A program made the translations under genes and the position numbers. A model generated the notes under the pieces. The model was not told the DNA's origin and ran no database searches. It saw only the letters and a list, made by a program, of their open reading frames with translations. A DNA stretch of 20,251 bases from CAZWDL01 sp964632995. GTDB lineage: Bacteria > Bacteroidota > Bacteroidia > Chitinophagales > Saprospiraceae. Position 1 is the stretch's first letter. Each line of letters begins with the position of its first letter. The stretch is from positions 1 through 20,251 of the forward strand of contig CAZWDL010000129.1 of assembly GCA_964632995.1 (NCBI GenBank), read 5' to 3'. Below, piece after piece: positions 1 through 6,421 of this stretch.

Positions 1-2
1 AG

Positions 3-710
3 CCGGCCGCTGTTGACGACTCGCTGGCCCGGCACTACCGCGAGCGGTGCAGCCGTCTGGAAGGGGATTTGCACGATTCGGATCGCAAGATCCGCCTCCA
101 GGTCGATGAAATCATGCAGCTCAAGCGGGACCTGTCCAAGGATCGCACCGAGACGCTGCTGAGTCATCAAAAGGAGCTTTCGGACTTGAAAGACGCCCAT
201 CGAAGTGAGGTGGAGCGCCTGAAAGAAAGCCATCGCCGGGACGCGAGAGAGTTTGAACGGCAGATCGCGGAGATGGAGCGCCAGGCGTTCAAGATGGAGC
301 TGGAGCAGCGGTCGGGCGACCGAACCACCGGCAACCGGATCCTGGACATGCTCGAAGATGTGGCTCCAACCCTTTTTGAAAATATTACAGCCATGCTGGG
401 TAGCCCGCTACCGGCTCAGACGCAGCCGGGCCTGCCGGGGGCCGGCGAATTATCACCGCAGCAGGCCGACCAGCTGCAAAAAGCCTTTGACCACGATATG
501 AACGGGTTGGCCGGAAGCCCCACCACCACGGATGACAAACCACATTCAACAACTTCCCTCAATCATACGATGAAGACCCAACATAGCGGTGAGGGTGGTG
601 ACTCCCCTCACCGCTCTTTTTTAGCCGGCGGGCAGCCCGGCGAACTCAATGATTTTTTTGCCGGGAACATCAATGGCCATTCTGAGCCGGACAGGGAGGC
701 GCGCTCATGA
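3..710 (+). CDS. Coiled-coil protein, 5' end outside the window
   Basis: The frame is open from base 3 to the TGA at 708-710, giving at least 235 codons. A TTG at 69 could start it, but the upstream codons look equally coding, so I treat the gene as cut by the window edge. Roughly the first half is rich in Glu, Lys, Arg, Leu and Gln in heptad-like order and should form a long coiled coil. A short hydrophobic patch follows (ENITAMLG), then a Pro/Gly/Ser/Thr-rich, probably disordered C-terminal region. I see no catalytic motif and do not recognise the family. A strong terminator-like hairpin (585-622) lies within the C-terminal coding part. The stop overlaps the next start (ATGA at 707), so translation is probably coupled. 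A scaffold or structural role is a guess. Confidence 0.7.
   Translation, partial: PAAVDDSLARHYRERCSRLEGDLHDSDRKIRLQVDEIMQLKRDLSKDRTETLLSHQKELSDLKDAHRSEVERLKESHRRDAREFERQIAEMERQAFKMELEQRSGDRTTGNRILDMLEDVAPTLFENITAMLGSPLPAQTQPGLPGAGELSPQQADQLQKAFDHDMNGLAGSPTTTDDKPHSTTSLNHTMKTQHSGEGGDSPHRSFLAGGQPGELNDFFAGNINGHSEPDREARS
585..622 (+). terminator. Intrinsic-terminator-like hairpin inside a reading frame
   Basis: The arm agcggtgagg (585-594) pairs perfectly with cctcaccgct (606-615). One further G-C pair (595/605) makes an 11-bp stem with a 9-base loop, followed after one C by six T residues (617-622). This is the classic Rho-independent shape. It lies about 90 bases before the stop of the coiled-coil gene, so it would either truncate that message or act as a partial read-through point before the downstream operon. 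Confidence 0.6.
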
Positions 711-1153
711 GCAGCATGCCAGACCACCGGTTCGACCTATTGGCCATGGCCATCTCATTTATGGCCGAGAAGAACAAGACCCGGCAACTCTACAGCAAAT
801 ACGCGCAGCAGGTGCGCGATCAGGTAGCCATCATCGAGCAGGTCGAACAACGGCCGATGAGAAAAGATGACTGGCTGCTATTGGCAAAGACATTAGGCAA
901 GCAGGCCCTCAGGCAGGACATTAGCGCAAGGCAGATTGCAGAGAGCATATATCCCATACTGGATGGATCCGGGCAATATCTGGCCTCCTACGCTACCATC
1001 CCCGCCGGGCCTGCTGCCACTTTTTTACTCTGGAAAACGGGCCTGTCAAAGAAGATAGACCCCGAGCTGACTGGGCTGCTGATCCAGGTGATCAGCGAGC
1101 TTCAGAAGATCAGCCTGCAGCAATCCCAAAACCCGAACCCTCAATCGTCATAG
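707..1153 (+). CDS. Hypothetical protein, 148 aa
   Basis: This gene starts at an ATG overlapping the stop of the coiled-coil gene and ends at TAG 1151-1153, one base before the next ATG. The product appears largely helical, with amphipathic stretches around residues 10-60 and 65-95 and a mildly hydrophobic part near residues 95-115 (LASYATIPAGPAATFLLW) that may touch a membrane. The tail is Gln/Asn/Pro/Ser-rich (QQSQNPNPQSS). I recognise no family, signal peptide or catalytic motif. Its place at the head of a tightly coupled run of virion-type genes suggests a structural or assembly role, which is inference from position only. Confidence 0.65.
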   Translation: MSSMPDHRFDLLAMAISFMAEKNKTRQLYSKYAQQVRDQVAIIEQVEQRPMRKDDWLLLAKTLGKQALRQDISARQIAESIYPILDGSGQYLASYATIPAGPAATFLLWKTGLSKKIDPELTGLLIQVISELQKISLQQSQNPNPQSS

Positions 1154-1154
1154 C

Positions 1155-1376
1155 ATGGCAAACGTATCGACCAAACCCATCACCCGCGTCCGGAGCGAGT
1201 TCTCCGGGCTGGTGGACGCGCCCGGCGTAACAGCCGTTACCCTCCATGGAGAGTTTGTTGCCGTGATGATTTTCCCCGGCAAACTGCCCAAAGCGGTCGG
1301 CGACAGGCTTGCCCGCTCGCTGGCGCATAACCCTCGCCATATCATTGGCGAACTAACCCGAAAGGCCACCGCCTGA
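1155..1376 (+). CDS. Small hypothetical protein, 73 aa
   Basis: The ATG at 1155 lies one base after the preceding stop, and the TGA (1374-1376) shares its last base with the next ATG (TGATG), so the gene sits inside a coupled cluster. The predicted protein has a compact alternating pattern (GVTAVTLHGEFVAVMIFPGK) suggesting a small beta sheet, followed by a basic helix (VGDRLARSLAHNPRHIIGEL). There are no cysteines, no membrane segment and no motif I recognise. It could be a minor structural protein or a chaperone for its neighbours. The support is gene packing and a clean open frame rather than homology. Confidence 0.55.
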   Translation: MANVSTKPITRVRSEFSGLVDAPGVTAVTLHGEFVAVMIFPGKLPKAVGDRLARSLAHNPRHIIGELTRKATA

Positions 1377-2407
1377 TGCAGAGCGCCTACGCCGACATAT
1401 CACAACCATTATTACCACCCCCTCGCCCTGCTTCCAGGGCACGGTCTGTGGCGGCTTCCCCCGAAGGCGCCACAGCACCTATTTTTAGTAAAAAATCCCC
1501 CTATCCGGGCATTGACGGCGTAATGAACGCCGCTACGGATCTGGTTGCCAAATATACCGGGGACGAGCGCATCCGCGGCCTTGCGCTGAAGATTACGCGG
1601 TCGGTTCGCCGCCACCCGGCCACCGGCCAGCCCGATCTGCGGGATGTGGACAAGATCGCCGGGGCCATCTACTCGTGGATGGTTCGTAGCATCAACTATG
1701 TGCGCGACCCCTGGAATATTGAGCGAATTCAGTCCCCGGATGTGACGCTCCGGCAAAAGGCGGGCGACTGCGACGATCACGCGATCCTGGGCGCAGCCCT
1801 GCTGCAAAGCCTGGGCGTGCAAACCGGGCTGCGGATTGTCTCGCGAACCGGCCGGGCCTATGACCATATCTACGCGGTCTACCACTCGCCGGACGGCTGG
1901 AAGTCGTTCGATACCACCATTTTGAAATACCCCGGCTACAGCTTTGATGAAACCCTCATTGCCAAATCCCGCCACATTCCCAACAAAATGGCGGGTGGCC
2001 TGGGCTTTGAGCCGGTAAGTACGGTCTCGGCAATAACGGCGGCCGCAAGCGGTGGCATCGGGTTAAAAAACACGCTGTCCGCCCTGTTTTCACCCGGCGA
2101 CAAACAAGAACGACGGCTTCGCGGCGATCTTCGCGAGCATTTGATCGCCCGCGGCGTCCGGCCTGAAGTGGCCTCCGTCTCCAACAAGGACAATCACGTT
2201 CTGCAGCGCTACGCGCAGCTGATCGATGAGTTTGGCCCCGCGGCCGTGGACCAGCTTAACCGCTACGGCGGGATCAGCGAGGAGTTTATTGAGGGGCAGC
2301 GAAGGAACATCAAAAACAAAAACTACGCCCTGTACGGCGGGCTTTTGGCGGGCGGTGTTGTACTCGTCAGCGCCAGCTTCTGGGCGATCAAACACCTACG
2401 GTCATGA
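1376..2407 (+). CDS. Transglutaminase-fold protein with C-terminal membrane anchor
   Basis: This 343-residue protein contains a transglutaminase-like (papain-fold) core. The triad is visible and ordered as in the family: Cys132 in AGDCDDHA, His164 in AYDHIYAVY and Asp179 in WKSFDTTI. Residues 1-50 are Pro/Ala/Ser-rich and probably flexible. The C-terminus has one hydrophobic Gly-rich segment (about 317-337, YGGLLAGGVVLV...) ending in KHLRS, so the enzyme is likely tail-anchored. Members of this fold act as amide hydrolases, proteases or crosslinkers, and phage copies often sit among structural genes. Here it heads the run of tail-anchored proteins. Plausible jobs are virion protein maturation or crosslinking, or attack on peptidoglycan peptides. 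The fold call is firm; the reaction is not. Confidence 0.8.
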   Translation: MQSAYADISQPLLPPPRPASRARSVAASPEGATAPIFSKKSPYPGIDGVMNAATDLVAKYTGDERIRGLALKITRSVRRHPATGQPDLRDVDKIAGAIYSWMVRSINYVRDPWNIERIQSPDVTLRQKAGDCDDHAILGAALLQSLGVQTGLRIVSRTGRAYDHIYAVYHSPDGWKSFDTTILKYPGYSFDETLIAKSRHIPNKMAGGLGFEPVSTVSAITAAASGGIGLKNTLSALFSPGDKQERRLRGDLREHLIARGVRPEVASVSNKDNHVLQRYAQLIDEFGPAAVDQLNRYGGISEEFIEGQRRNIKNKNYALYGGLLAGGVVLVSASFWAIKHLRS

Positions 2408-2841
2408 GTAAAAGCGGATACATCCAATACAGGCAGGATTTGGAAATTACAGGCGCCAGTACATATCCGGCCAACGTGAGTGGCGGCGGACTTGGCGAGT
2501 GGGAGCAGAGCGACCCGTGCCGGTACGCCGGGCAGAGCTGCAAGGGAAAACTCTTTGGCGGACTTAAAAAATGCAGGCGGCGGCGCGAGAAAAGCCAGGC
2601 CTTATGCGATACCCATAAAAAGCAGCTTCAGGAGAAAGCCCAATGGGAAGCCCAGCGCGAAGATATGATGCAGGCGCTTCAGAGCAATGTGACCACCACG
2701 GCCCACCAGCAGCAGACGGCCAACTCGGCCATGAGGACCGGCCTGGCCATCGGCGGGATTACGATCGCCGGGGCGGCGCTCGCGATTGCGCTAAAAAGAC
2801 GAAAGAAATCAACAACACCCACACAAACCAACCAGCCATGA
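2404..2841 (+). CDS. Cys-containing tail-anchored membrane protein, 145 aa
   Basis: The ATG overlaps the previous stop (ATGA), and the TGA overlaps the next ATG. The N-terminal half carries Cys39, Cys46, Cys57, Cys68 and His71 in a basic setting (CRRRREK), which could be a small zinc site or paired disulfides. A charged helical stretch (about 75-105) follows, then one hydrophobic segment (about 110-130, GLAIGGITIAGAALAIAL) and a basic, Thr/Gln-rich tail (KRRKK...). No family is recognised. The arrangement of soluble N-terminal part, single anchor and short basic tail matches its neighbours and points to a virion membrane protein. The role is inferred from that pattern only. Confidence 0.65.
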   Translation: MSKSGYIQYRQDLEITGASTYPANVSGGGLGEWEQSDPCRYAGQSCKGKLFGGLKKCRRRREKSQALCDTHKKQLQEKAQWEAQREDMMQALQSNVTTTAHQQQTANSAMRTGLAIGGITIAGAALAIALKRRKKSTTPTQTNQP

Positions 2842-3173
2842 TCAACCCTGCAAGCGGATATGATAGTTTTGACCAGCTCAACCGGCAGGCGGCCCTTGCC
2901 TCCGGCGGGCAGACCCCCGTCCGGCGGCCATCGGGATTTTCCTCCGCCCTGAATAGCATTAGCCAGCTTTTAACAACCGCTACCAGCACCATTGTGACGG
3001 TGGACGGAGTGATCAACAAGGAGAAGGCCGGCGACGCCCGGCGCTCGCTTTACCCCGGCCAGCACGGCGCCCCCGCCCCCGCGTGGCAGGGCAACTCGCT
3101 TTTGACATATCTGGCCATTGCCGGCCTCGCCGCCGGCGGCGGCCTCATTGCGATAAAAACCCTGAAGAAATAG
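2838..3173 (+). CDS. Tail-anchored small membrane protein, 111 aa
   Basis: The frame is open further upstream (to 2643), but that part overlaps the preceding gene. The ATG at 2838 overlaps its stop exactly (ATGA), so I take 2838 as the start. The product begins MINPASGYDSFDQ and has an amphipathic Ser/Thr-rich stretch (about 35-58, LNSISQLLTTATSTIV) that may lie on a membrane. It ends with a Gly/Ala-rich hydrophobic anchor (about 89-106, LLTYLAIAGLAAGGGLI) and a short basic tail (KTLKK). No catalytic motif or known family is visible. It probably belongs to the same virion-membrane set as its neighbours. Confidence 0.65.
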   Translation: MINPASGYDSFDQLNRQAALASGGQTPVRRPSGFSSALNSISQLLTTATSTIVTVDGVINKEKAGDARRSLYPGQHGAPAPAWQGNSLLTYLAIAGLAAGGGLIAIKTLKK

Positions 3174-3176
3174 CCC

Positions 3177-3455
3177 ATGAGCGAAACTGCCAGACAATCG
3201 CGATACCTGGACGGAGCCGTTCCGGGCAAAGGAGCCCCCCGCGTGTTTACCCCGGATGACCGCATGTATATCCAGCCGGATATCGAGGTGGCGGACGTGG
3301 GCGAGGGCGCTGCCATTGAAGATGAAAAAAAGAGCATGTGCCAGCGGATCAATGCCAGTGGCAGGCCGGGAATTATGAGCTGGCTGAAGAGAAACCAAAC
3401 CACCCTTTTAACCGGTTTTGCCATCTATGGCGGGTACAAAATCCTGCGGAGGTAG
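3177..3455 (+). CDS. Tail-anchored small membrane protein, 92 aa
   Basis: The gene starts three bases after the previous stop (TAG CCC ATG). The N-terminal 60 residues are polar and acidic in the middle (VADVGEGAAIEDE) with one cysteine (CQRIN), and look partly disordered. A single short hydrophobic anchor (about 74-90, TTLLTGFAIYGGYKIL) precedes the final RR. There is no recognisable domain. Gene order, size and the tail-anchor layout match the flanking genes. The end of this gene contains the good ribosome-binding site of the next one, so expression of the pair is probably linked. Confidence 0.6.
   Translation: MSETARQSRYLDGAVPGKGAPRVFTPDDRMYIQPDIEVADVGEGAAIEDEKKSMCQRINASGRPGIMSWLKRNQTTLLTGFAIYGGYKILRR
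3448..3453 (+). promoter_or_regulatory. Ribosome-binding site (GGAGGT) for a GTG start
   Basis: GGAGGT ends five bases before the GTG at 3459. It is one of the few strong Shine-Dalgarno matches in the window, and it settles the GTG as the start of the 227-residue gene because no ATG lies nearby in frame. Confidence 0.65.
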
Positions 3456-3458
3456 CCA

Positions 3459-4142
3459 GTGAACGCACGATCATCTTACGCCTCCACCGGGCTTGGCGAA
3501 ACCCGAATTGCGGGCAATGTCATCGCCTCCGACCGGGCCGAGCTGCGGATCATTGGCCGCCACCCCGAGCGAGGGCTTCCAAAGAACGGCGTCCCATTCT
3601 CTGTGGACATCGAACTGGAAACCTTCCGAAGCTGGGCGACCGTCTTCTTTATGCCCATCCTGGCAAGCTGGGGCGCCTGCCCCGACGCGGTTGTCGTCGC
3701 GCGATCGGCTGAGACGGGGCGCGTCTGGGCGGCCCGGCGAATGAAAACCTCGCTGTGGGAGAACTGCCGCGGCCAGGCCCGGCTGGTCTTCGACCGGGCC
3801 TTCCGCCCGGATGCCAATCACAGAATTGTTTTTGAGCTCTACCCGGATGGCGTGGACGTGAACCACCTGCAAGACAAAGACCGCATAGAACGCTCCGTGG
3901 CCATGACGCTGGATCTGGGCGTGGAAGATGGCCAGCAGTCGGGGATTTATGCCCCGCCAACCCGGCCCTGGCATGAGCTGCCTGCCCTGGGGGCCGGTTC
4001 CGCCCTGAGTGACGTAAACACCATGCTCAAACGGGTGATTGTGATCGCCGGGCTTGGAGCCGGGTTTTATTTCGCCGCTCCACTACTTCCCGGCCTCAGA
4101 GATGGAATCACGCAGTTAACCTCTAAAGGCAAAAAGACATGA
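3459..4142 (+). CDS. Beta-rich tail-anchored membrane protein, 227 aa
   Basis: The start is GTG at 3459, supported by GGAGGT five bases upstream. About 185 N-terminal residues show alternating hydrophobic patterns (AELRIIG, VPFSVDIEL, WATVFFMPIL, HRIVFELYP, VAMTLDLGV), suggesting a beta-sandwich. A hydrophobic anchor follows (about 187-206, VIVIAGLGAGFYFAAPLL), then a basic tail (KGKKT). The stop overlaps the next ATG. I do not recognise the family. In a membrane-containing phage, a beta domain held on the membrane under the capsid could be a minor capsid or membrane-to-capsid linking protein; that is inference. Confidence 0.65.
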   Translation: MNARSSYASTGLGETRIAGNVIASDRAELRIIGRHPERGLPKNGVPFSVDIELETFRSWATVFFMPILASWGACPDAVVVARSAETGRVWAARRMKTSLWENCRGQARLVFDRAFRPDANHRIVFELYPDGVDVNHLQDKDRIERSVAMTLDLGVEDGQQSGIYAPPTRPWHELPALGAGSALSDVNTMLKRVIVIAGLGAGFYFAAPLLPGLRDGITQLTSKGKKT

Positions 4143-4546
4143 ACCAGCTTGTCGCGGGAAAAGATGTTGAGGTGATTGATGAAGGGCTGGGGAGCGTTGG
4201 CGATTACCTGCAGCGCACCTCTAGAAACGCCTTTCTGCACGCCGCCGCCCTGATTGGCAGCGCCACCAGCGGCCGCCGGGGGAAACTGGCAACCGCCGGG
4301 CTAAACCTGGCCGGTGTGACCACAGACTCTCAGGGGATTTCCCGCCATTACAAGCAGCACGCCCCGGTCATTGACGCGTATTTCGAGTATGTGGATCTGG
4401 TCGCTCTGTCCAAAAAATTAAATGTGGATAAAACCATTGCGCGCAAAGCCCCACCGGCCATTTTTATGGTGGTCGGATTGCTATCAGCGGGGGCGCTACT
4501 GGGCGTGGTGGCCACAAGAATATATTCAAAGAAACATCAATCATGA
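4139..4546 (+). CDS. Tail-anchored membrane protein, 135 aa
   Basis: This gene is coupled on both sides by ATGA overlaps. The soluble part has an acidic N-terminus (KDVEVIDEGLG) and helical stretches, with a weakly hydrophobic one near residues 30-42 (AFLHAAALIGSATSG). Near the end is a strong hydrophobic anchor (about 105-125, PAIFMVVGLLSAGALLGVVA) followed by RIYSKKHQS. No domain or catalytic residue pattern is recognised. The protein repeats the neighbours' layout and is probably another virion-membrane component. Confidence 0.65.
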   Translation: MNQLVAGKDVEVIDEGLGSVGDYLQRTSRNAFLHAAALIGSATSGRRGKLATAGLNLAGVTTDSQGISRHYKQHAPVIDAYFEYVDLVALSKKLNVDKTIARKAPPAIFMVVGLLSAGALLGVVATRIYSKKHQS

Positions 4547-4869
4547 CACTACGAAAAGGCGATAAAGGACAACAGGTAATGATCTTGCAAGCCGCCCTTC
4601 AGGATAGCGGCTTTCGGCTACCTCATTATGGAGTGGACGGGCTGTTTGGCGAGGAAACCGAGTCAGCGGTGACCCGGGCCCAGCGGCGATTCTCGATGGA
4701 GCCGACCGGCGTCGCCGGGCCAGCACTGTTTACCGCTTTGGGCATGGAGGCCATCACCTCTCCCGCACGTCAAAGCGCTGCCACCAGCCGCCCCACGGTG
4801 AGGAAATGGATTCTGGCAGGAATTCTGGTTGGTGCACTAATTTTTACAGCTCAAAAAATAAGGAAATAG
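4543..4869 (+). CDS. Membrane-anchored peptidoglycan-binding protein, 108 aa
   Basis: Residues 2-67 match the PG_binding_1 fold: LRKGDKGQQVMILQAAL at the start, then YGVDGLFGEETESAVTRAQRRF and a closing FTALG, with the conserved Gly, Gln, Leu, Asp-Gly-x-Phe-Gly and Ala-Val positions. The domain usually targets a lytic enzyme to the cell wall. Here there is no enzyme domain; instead a linker leads to one hydrophobic anchor (about 88-104, WILAGILVGALIFTA) and a basic tail. With this layout the domain would be held on a membrane, perhaps positioning the virion or the lytic transglycosylase at the wall. The domain call is strong; the role is inferred. Confidence 0.85.
   Translation: MTLRKGDKGQQVMILQAALQDSGFRLPHYGVDGLFGEETESAVTRAQRRFSMEPTGVAGPALFTALGMEAITSPARQSAATSRPTVRKWILAGILVGALIFTAQKIRK
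4860..4864 (+). promoter_or_regulatory. Ribosome-binding site (AAGGA) for the ATPase gene
   Basis: AAGGA ends eight bases before the ATG at 4873. It is a moderate Shine-Dalgarno match that supports this start over later methionines. Confidence 0.45.
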
Positions 4870-4872
4870 AAC

Positions 4873-6420
4873 ATGGATCAGTTAAATACACTTACCGCGC
4901 AGGAATTGTCCAAACTCAGTATTCAGGGAATCAAAGTTTCGGAGCCCTACGGCGAGCTGCTTGGCGAGCCAGAGCGAAACGCCGTGATGTTTATCTGGGG
5001 CGAGAAAGGAGCCGGAAAATCCACCTTCAGCCTCGGCCTTGCCAACGCACTGGCCGATCACGGGCGCGTGGAATACATCCCCGCCGAAGAGCACTTCGGA
5101 AAAACGCTGGTGGACCGGGTAAAGCGGCTCAAGGCCACCCACCACAACCTGAACTTCACCAAATGGAAATCGCCCCAAGCGCTCAAGGATACGCTTCGTG
5201 CCACTGGGGCCTCGTTTTGCGTGCTGGATTCGATCACCGTCATTGAGGCCAATGACAAGGCAACCGTTGAGCTGGCCCAGTGGTGCAGGCAGTCCGGAAT
5301 CGGATTTATCATGGTCGCCCACGCCACCAAGGACGGAAAGTACAAGGGCAATACCAGTATTGCCCACGAGTGCGACATTGAGATCAAAGTCACCAAAGAT
5401 GGCTTGGCCGAAGCCGAAAAGAATCGCTACCGGACGCTGACCGCCATTGACGTGCCGTTTACCGCAACCAAACAAAAATCGATGCGAAAAAAACCTGCCC
5501 TCACCACCCAGCGCAAGAACCCGGTGGAGGTGCCGTTCCGGATCACACTTGCCGAAATCGACAAGCTGCACAAAATTCGCTCCTGGAAGCGTGCCAATTC
5601 CATGTTAGGCTCCAAACTACCCTGCTTTGCCAAGGCTCATTCCGGTGAATCTGAATCGGCACATTTGAGTATTCGATACACTCCGGATTACAACAAAAAG
5701 ACCTATGTATTGGAGCTTTTGTTGGATGGACGATTAGAAAAACAGATTTGTACGGAAGGTGCAAAAGGTGGTTTTAAAGCTTCATGGAAGCAGCTTGTTA
5801 AAGAGTACGGACAATTGGAAATCGTGATCTATGCACAAGACCATGCAAAGAAAGTACTCGGAGCCAAAGAGTATAAACGCCAGGAGCGTAAGCATGAGAA
5901 AGCACAAAAAGCCGGATCGGATTGCCCGCCGGAACAGGCCGCCAAAACCCCTGAAAAGCTAACCAATAAAATCAAACGCTACAACCTTCCGGAGGTTCAT
6001 GCGGACTATTTTGAGTTTCCGGACGGCACGCAATTGGTTGCGATAGACAAGCTGCAACCTGGAAAGAAGAACCCGGAAAAACGTATTGAAAACGCCCTGG
6101 CATTGATGAAGCGAGCGGCCGGCGCAGACCACACAAAACGTGGTCCCATTCAGGTAACCAAGAAAGGCGCCACCTACCTGATCAAAGACGGCCATGCAAC
6201 CACGGAAGTGGCCAGGCGATCCGGATGGAAGAAGATCCCGGTCATCGTGAGTTCCCCGGCGCTGAAATCGAAAAAAACGCGGAAGCAAGCCAAACCGGCC
6301 AAACCAAAAAAGGCGGCCTCGCCGAAGCCCTCCGCTGCCAGGCAGACTTCCATTGATTTTGAAGCCGCCCGGCGGAGCCAAAGCAAACTGGATTCATTTT
6401 TAGAAAAGGTACTAAGCTGA
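4873..6420 (+). CDS. RadA/RecA-like ATPase fused to ParB-like domain
   Basis: The N-terminal ~200 residues form a RecA-fold ATPase. Walker A is GEKGAGKST (Gly43-Thr51) and the Walker B-like strand ends at Asp119-Ser120 (FCVLDSITV). VAHATKDGKYKG (148-159) and KNRYR (183-187) resemble the RadA/Sms motifs H-x-TK-x-G and KNRFG. No RadA zinc finger or Lon-like domain is seen. Around residues 245-340 lies a module encoded by unusually low-G+C DNA. Residues 375-465 resemble a ParB/sulfiredoxin-type domain, ending in YLIKDGHATTEVARRSGWKKIPVIV (quoted only to show Asp439-Gly-His441 and the IPVIV strand). A Lys/Pro/Ala-rich, histone H1-like tail follows. The product should bind DNA and use ATP, in recombination, replication, segregation or possibly genome packaging. 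It is followed after one base by the giant gene. Confidence 0.8.
   Translation: MDQLNTLTAQELSKLSIQGIKVSEPYGELLGEPERNAVMFIWGEKGAGKSTFSLGLANALADHGRVEYIPAEEHFGKTLVDRVKRLKATHHNLNFTKWKSPQALKDTLRATGASFCVLDSITVIEANDKATVELAQWCRQSGIGFIMVAHATKDGKYKGNTSIAHECDIEIKVTKDGLAEAEKNRYRTLTAIDVPFTATKQKSMRKKPALTTQRKNPVEVPFRITLAEIDKLHKIRSWKRANSMLGSKLPCFAKAHSGESESAHLSIRYTPDYNKKTYVLELLLDGRLEKQICTEGAKGGFKASWKQLVKEYGQLEIVIYAQDHAKKVLGAKEYKRQERKHEKAQKAGSDCPPEQAAKTPEKLTNKIKRYNLPEVHADYFEFPDGTQLVAIDKLQPGKKNPEKRIENALALMKRAAGADHTKRGPIQVTKKGATYLIKDGHATTEVARRSGWKKIPVIVSSPALKSKKTRKQAKPAKPKKAASPKPSAARQTSIDFEAARRSQSKLDSFLEKVLS
5600..5885 (+). other. Low-G+C stretch inside the ATPase gene
   Basis: Hand counting of 5641-5820 gives 72 G/C in 180 bases (40%), against 34 in 60 (57%) at 5161-5220. 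Codon use shifts to A/T-ending codons over the same stretch. It encodes the module between the RecA core and the ParB-like domain, and the frame is unbroken. A recently acquired domain is the simplest reading. Confidence 0.6.
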
Positions 6421-6421
6421 T

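Noticed and set aside
253..501. Alternative + strand frame overlapping the coiled-coil gene
   Set aside because: Arg/Ser/Trp-rich translation typical of an off-frame shadow; the coiled-coil frame is the coherent one.
624..659. Second G/C-rich element before a T7 run after the first terminator
   Set aside because: The best pairing is only 4 bp (cggg/cccg), and the T run lies well downstream of it, so it is probably coincidence.
1412..1975. Open frame on the - strand (187 codons)
   Set aside because: Antisense to the transglutaminase-fold gene with its intact triad; no independent support.
2643..2837. Upstream extension of the 111-residue gene to an ATG at 2643
   Set aside because: It would overlap the preceding gene by about 200 bases, and its translation is unlike a protein start. 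ATGA coupling at 2838 is the pattern used throughout.
3338..3712. Alternative + strand frame across the 92- and 227-residue genes
   Set aside because: It overlaps two better-supported genes, and its translation is His/Arg/Pro-rich without a plausible fold.
4882..5571. Open frame on the - strand (229 codons)
   Set aside because: Antisense to the RecA-like core of the ATPase, which has convincing Walker motifs on the + strand.
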